Shown here one piece after another: positions 61,698 through 64,000 of a stretch of 64,000 bases of DNA (positions within the stretch are counted from its first letter, which is position 1; every line of letters starts with the position of its first letter). The position numbers were made by a program, and so were the translations under genes. The stretch lies in the NCBI RefSeq assembly GCF_029689925.1, contig NZ_CP121445.1:3828501-3892500 (forward strand). Direction: 5' to 3'. This DNA is from Anaerocolumna sp. AGMB13025 (lineage in GTDB: Bacteria > Bacillota > Clostridia > Lachnospirales > Lachnospiraceae). The notes beneath the pieces are model-generated. The model had not been told where the DNA came from. It did no database searches and saw only the letters and a program-made list of their open reading frames with translations.

Positions 61698-63740
61698 TTA
61701 TTTTGCTATTTTTTCGGTTGGCTGTAGTGGATTGCCATCTATTATGTCTTGAACTTCTTCATATCCCTTCGGAAATGCAAAGTTATAGCGGGCAGGCAGA
61801 GCAAATACATATTTGGAATTGCGTCCTAGTTCACTGGGATTAACAGGTGCTGCTCCAATATGGATTATATCATTTTGTATATCCTTCCATTGACTGAGGG
61901 TAAATATAAGAATCGGGATGTCTTGTCGTGGTGTTTTTTTGGTCCACTTTGGATGACGGATCGATAGCATTGGTCCGGTTTCATGTTTATTTTCTTTATC
62001 TAAGTAATTTGCTGACCATTTATCTGCTATAATTGTGTAATTTGTCCAGCTTGAGGGAAGTGTGAATGAGAAACCGTAATCCTTATTTTTGTAGATTATG
62101 GAATCGGTCTTTCCGTCTGTTTCTGAGGCTTTGTCAGGTAGTAAAACAGGTGCTGCCTTACCGCCATCACTTTTAACTGCCGTGCCGGTACTTGCTTTAA
62201 CAAGTGACGGGGCCGCATTCGCAGTACTTTCTTGGACTGCCTGAGGTGCAGGGTTATTGTTGGCAGTATCACCGGCTCTGACCTCGGCTGGAAGTGATGC
62301 CAATTCGTTGGAATTTTTATTGGATGTAAATGACGGCGCTGCAACGGTGGAGTTATTATCAGCTATTAGTGACGGTGCTTCACCGGCAGTAGTATTATCA
62401 GCTGTAAGTGATGGTGTTTCACTGGCGGCAGTATTATCAGCTATAAGTGACTGCGCTTCACCGGCGGCAGTATTATCAGCTATAAGTGACGGCGCTTCAC
62501 CGGCGGTAGTATTATCAGCTGTAAGTGATGGTGTTTCACCGGCGGCAGCGTCATTTTCTCCGGTAGATGTTGTATTGTCGGCGGCAGTATTGCTGTCGCC
62601 AGCTTGTGCGTTCGTTGTCTTAGGTTCGGTGGTAGTTTCAGTAGTGTCTGGGGTTTGGGTGGTATTTACTGTATCCTGATTATTCTTCACCGTTGTCTGA
62701 GCGGCTTTATCTAAGATGACTAAGTTAGTATTCTCCTGATTACCCCATGCGACAAGTCCTCCAACCAGGCATACTGTAATCAGTATTACTCCTAATGCTG
62801 CTATGCCTTTCTTTTTGCTGCCTTTATCAAATATATTTAAAAATCGTTTTTTCATTGTCTTTTTACCTCCATTGAAATAAGTGGAAAATGCTGTATTATG
62901 TACATTTCCTTTATGAATGACCGAAAGTATGGTTTCGCTGTATTTCTTTTTATAGAGAAGGTCTGTGTTCTTAATTACTTCGGAATCACACACCATTTCC
63001 ATATCTTTATCGGCCAGGTCTGTCATTATGTATATGAAGGGGTTAAACCAGTGTAAACTTTTTGCACATACCAAAAGCAATTTAAACCAGATATCTTTCC
63101 TTTTATAATGGATTAATTCATGTTTTAGAATCAGTCTTAAATCAGTAAGCTCTAATCTAAAATCCGGTAAAATTAGCACAGGCTTAAAGAAACCGGTCAT
63201 CATTGGGCTGACAGTCTTTTTACAGGAGTACATAGGTATATCCCGGGTAACCTTCATTTCATCTCTTACTTCCTGCCAAAGGACCTTTAAATCCGTCTCT
63301 TCTATCGGCCGTAAGTAACGTTTTATTGACTTCCCAAACAGGTAGTATCCCAAAAGATAATAAAGTATACATAGTACAATTCCTGCCAGCCATACCAAAG
63401 CTAAAATCTCACTCAGAGACAGGGTATGGATCTGGGTTATTTCGGTTACTGACCTGGGGGGTACAATTGCCGGAGTACCTGTATTATGTGGCTTTACATG
63501 ATTTTGCACCGGTATGGATATTTGTATTTTCTGTGACGGAGGCTTTATCTCAATGGGTCTTGCGGGCAGTGATGGACTAAAGGGAATTAAAAGCCTTACC
63601 GCAATGACAAACCACATCAGATACCTCCATTTGGCGGAATACTTTTTTTGAAAACCCGGAAGCAGAACTATGAGTACCGCCAGGATCACCGTCGTTGTCA
63701 GGGTTACCTGAATTACATTCCCAAAAACAGCCTCAAGCAT
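61698..63740 (-). CDS. BlaR1/MecR1-type M56 metallopeptidase sensor with 13-residue repeats
   Basis: A 680-residue membrane sensor-protease. Helices lie at about 9-30, 38-57, 109-135 and 311-332. The M56 zinc site is HELIHY at 207-212 with the third ligand in EMVCD at 248-252, on the cytoplasmic side. Outside the last helix is a Thr/Asn/Ala-rich linker (355-500) with five units of 13 residues (PSLTADNTTAGEA type, 404-468), then a C-terminal domain that begins YKNKDYGFSFTLPSSWTNY near 560. There is no penicillin-binding domain, so the signal is unlikely to be a beta-lactam by the BlaR1 mechanism. By family it should cleave the BlaI-type repressor when it senses something outside. The ribosome binding site AAGGAGG is 8 nt before the ATG. 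Confidence 0.9.
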   Translation of the reverse strand: MLEAVFGNVIQVTLTTTVILAVLIVLLPGFQKKYSAKWRYLMWFVIAVRLLIPFSPSLPARPIEIKPPSQKIQISIPVQNHVKPHNTGTPAIVPPRSVTEITQIHTLSLSEILALVWLAGIVLCILYYLLGYYLFGKSIKRYLRPIEETDLKVLWQEVRDEMKVTRDIPMYSCKKTVSPMMTGFFKPVLILPDFRLELTDLRLILKHELIHYKRKDIWFKLLLVCAKSLHWFNPFIYIMTDLADKDMEMVCDSEVIKNTDLLYKKKYSETILSVIHKGNVHNTAFSTYFNGGKKTMKKRFLNIFDKGSKKKGIAALGVILITVCLVGGLVAWGNQENTNLVILDKAAQTTVKNNQDTVNTTQTPDTTETTTEPKTTNAQAGDSNTAADNTTSTGENDAAAGETPSLTADNTTAGEAPSLIADNTAAGEAQSLIADNTAASETPSLTADNTTAGEAPSLIADNNSTVAAPSFTSNKNSNELASLPAEVRAGDTANNNPAPQAVQESTANAAPSLVKASTGTAVKSDGGKAAPVLLPDKASETDGKTDSIIYKNKDYGFSFTLPSSWTNYTIIADKWSANYLDKENKHETGPMLSIRHPKWTKKTPRQDIPILIFTLSQWKDIQNDIIHIGAAPVNPSELGRNSKYVFALPARYNFAFPKGYEEVQDIIDGNPLQPTEKIAK
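62331..62531 (-). repeat. Five tandem 39-bp units encoding 13-residue linker repeats
   Basis: Residues 404-468 of the M56 sensor: units of PSLTADNTTAGEA, PSLIADNTAAGEA, QSLIADNTAASET, and so on. The DNA of the units is 80-95 percent alike by eye, so copy number probably varies between strains. It lies in the extracytoplasmic linker before the sensing domain. Confidence 0.85.
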
Positions 63741-63743
63741 TTC

Positions 63744-64000
63744 TTAATCCTCCTTAGCCGATTTATCGATAAATTCCCGTAATTCAGAAATATCGTCCTC
63801 ATTGATTGCCTTGCTTTTATAGAGTGCCGAAACAAAGGTGGTAAGTGAATTCCCATATAATTTTTCCAGAATGGACTTGCTTTCACTTTCCAAATATTCA
63901 GATTCACCTATAACCGGAGAATAGATATTGACCTTGCCTTCTCTGGTGCTTGTTAAGAATCCTTTCTCTACCAGTCTTGCCAGAAAAGTAAGTACGGACG
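63744..64000 (-). CDS. BlaI/MecI-type repressor (partial, N-terminus outside window)
   Basis: The C-terminal 85 codons of a winged-helix repressor: VLTFLARLVEKGFL followed by REGKVNIYSPVIGESEYLESES, then LEKLYGNSLTTFVSAL and EDDISELREFIDKS to the stop at 63746-63744. This matches the BlaI family, including the dimerisation part and the region where the partner protease cuts. The stop is 3 bp before the M56 start codon, so the two form one operon. Its start and DNA-binding helix lie beyond the window edge. Confidence 0.9.
   Translation of the reverse strand, partial: SVLTFLARLVEKGFLTSTREGKVNIYSPVIGESEYLESESKSILEKLYGNSLTTFVSALYKSKAINEDDISELREFIDKSAKED

Noticed and set aside
62257-62679. 140-codon open frame on the plus strand opposite the blaR-like repeats
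   Set aside because: It is the complement of the 39-bp repeats, whose length in multiples of three keeps the opposite frame open. No ribosome binding site.

Overview
The window looks like a chromosomal segment of an anaerobic, endospore-forming member of the Clostridia, most like Lachnospiraceae (Clostridium phytofermentans and relatives). This rests on the AT-rich composition, the AGGAGG-type ribosome binding sites, the sporulation genes sigK, spoIIP and gpr, and the clostridial gene order hrcA-grpE-dnaK-dnaJ-prmA-rsmE and ireB-ruvX-DUF1292-fur-rnj. The family assignment is inference. No rRNA, tRNA, CRISPR array, transposase or prophage gene was seen. Most genes lie on the minus strand.

Region by region. 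1-11.4 kb is an operon on the minus strand for a membrane-synthesised exopolysaccharide. It starts at a good SigA-type promoter (11401-11429) and encodes a polyprenyl-phosphate glycosyltransferase, two large GT39-like membrane proteins, a membrane protein with a degenerate GGDEF domain, a DUF2334 protein, a processive GT2 synthase, a BcsB-like partner and a UDP-GlcNAc 2-epimerase. 11.9-14.2 kb carries a sigma-K without a pro-sequence and a strange membrane protein with a chemoreceptor-like segment and 14-residue repeats. 14.5-20.1 kb is a polyamine operon (speD-speA-speE-CASDH-nspC) that combines both known spermidine routes. 20.9-38 kb is housekeeping: tRNA modification (TrhP/TrmR, MtaB, ThiI with its cysteine desulfurase), RNase J, Fur, RuvX, IreB, RsmE, PrmA and the chaperones. 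38.2-42.6 kb holds HrcA with its CIRCE operator, HemW and LepA. 42.9-52.9 kb is an amino-sugar or sialic-acid-like catabolic island between lepA and spoIIP: a DUF4127-NanE fusion, a glycosidase-like-GNAT-GNAT fusion, an ABC sugar importer, and a divergent RpiR regulator with a ROK kinase. 52.9-57.2 kb has spoIIP, gpr, rpsT, a SRAP protein and a ComFB protein. 57.8-61.2 kb is a GH3 glycosidase with a divergent AraC regulator. 61.7 kb to the end is a BlaR1/MecR1-type sensor with its BlaI-type repressor, which is cut by the window edge.

The most unexpected signals are these. (1) The GGDEF protein of the polysaccharide operon has lost the catalytic GGDEF motif but keeps an RxxD inhibitory-site motif at exactly the canonical spacing, while the synthase has no PilZ domain. 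This suggests a PelD-like c-di-GMP receptor in a cellulose-like system. (2) Three long imperfect palindromes (about 210-295 bp, arms about 95-135 bp) with unrelated sequences but the same architecture sit in gene-free stretches at about 20.3, 42.75 and 61.4 kb. (3) There are unusual fusions in the amino-sugar island. (4) Several promoters have candidate operators: a second inverted repeat over the hrcA promoter, a 14-mer shared by the fur and rnj upstream regions, an inverted repeat over the speD -35 box, and AraC-type half-sites before GH3.
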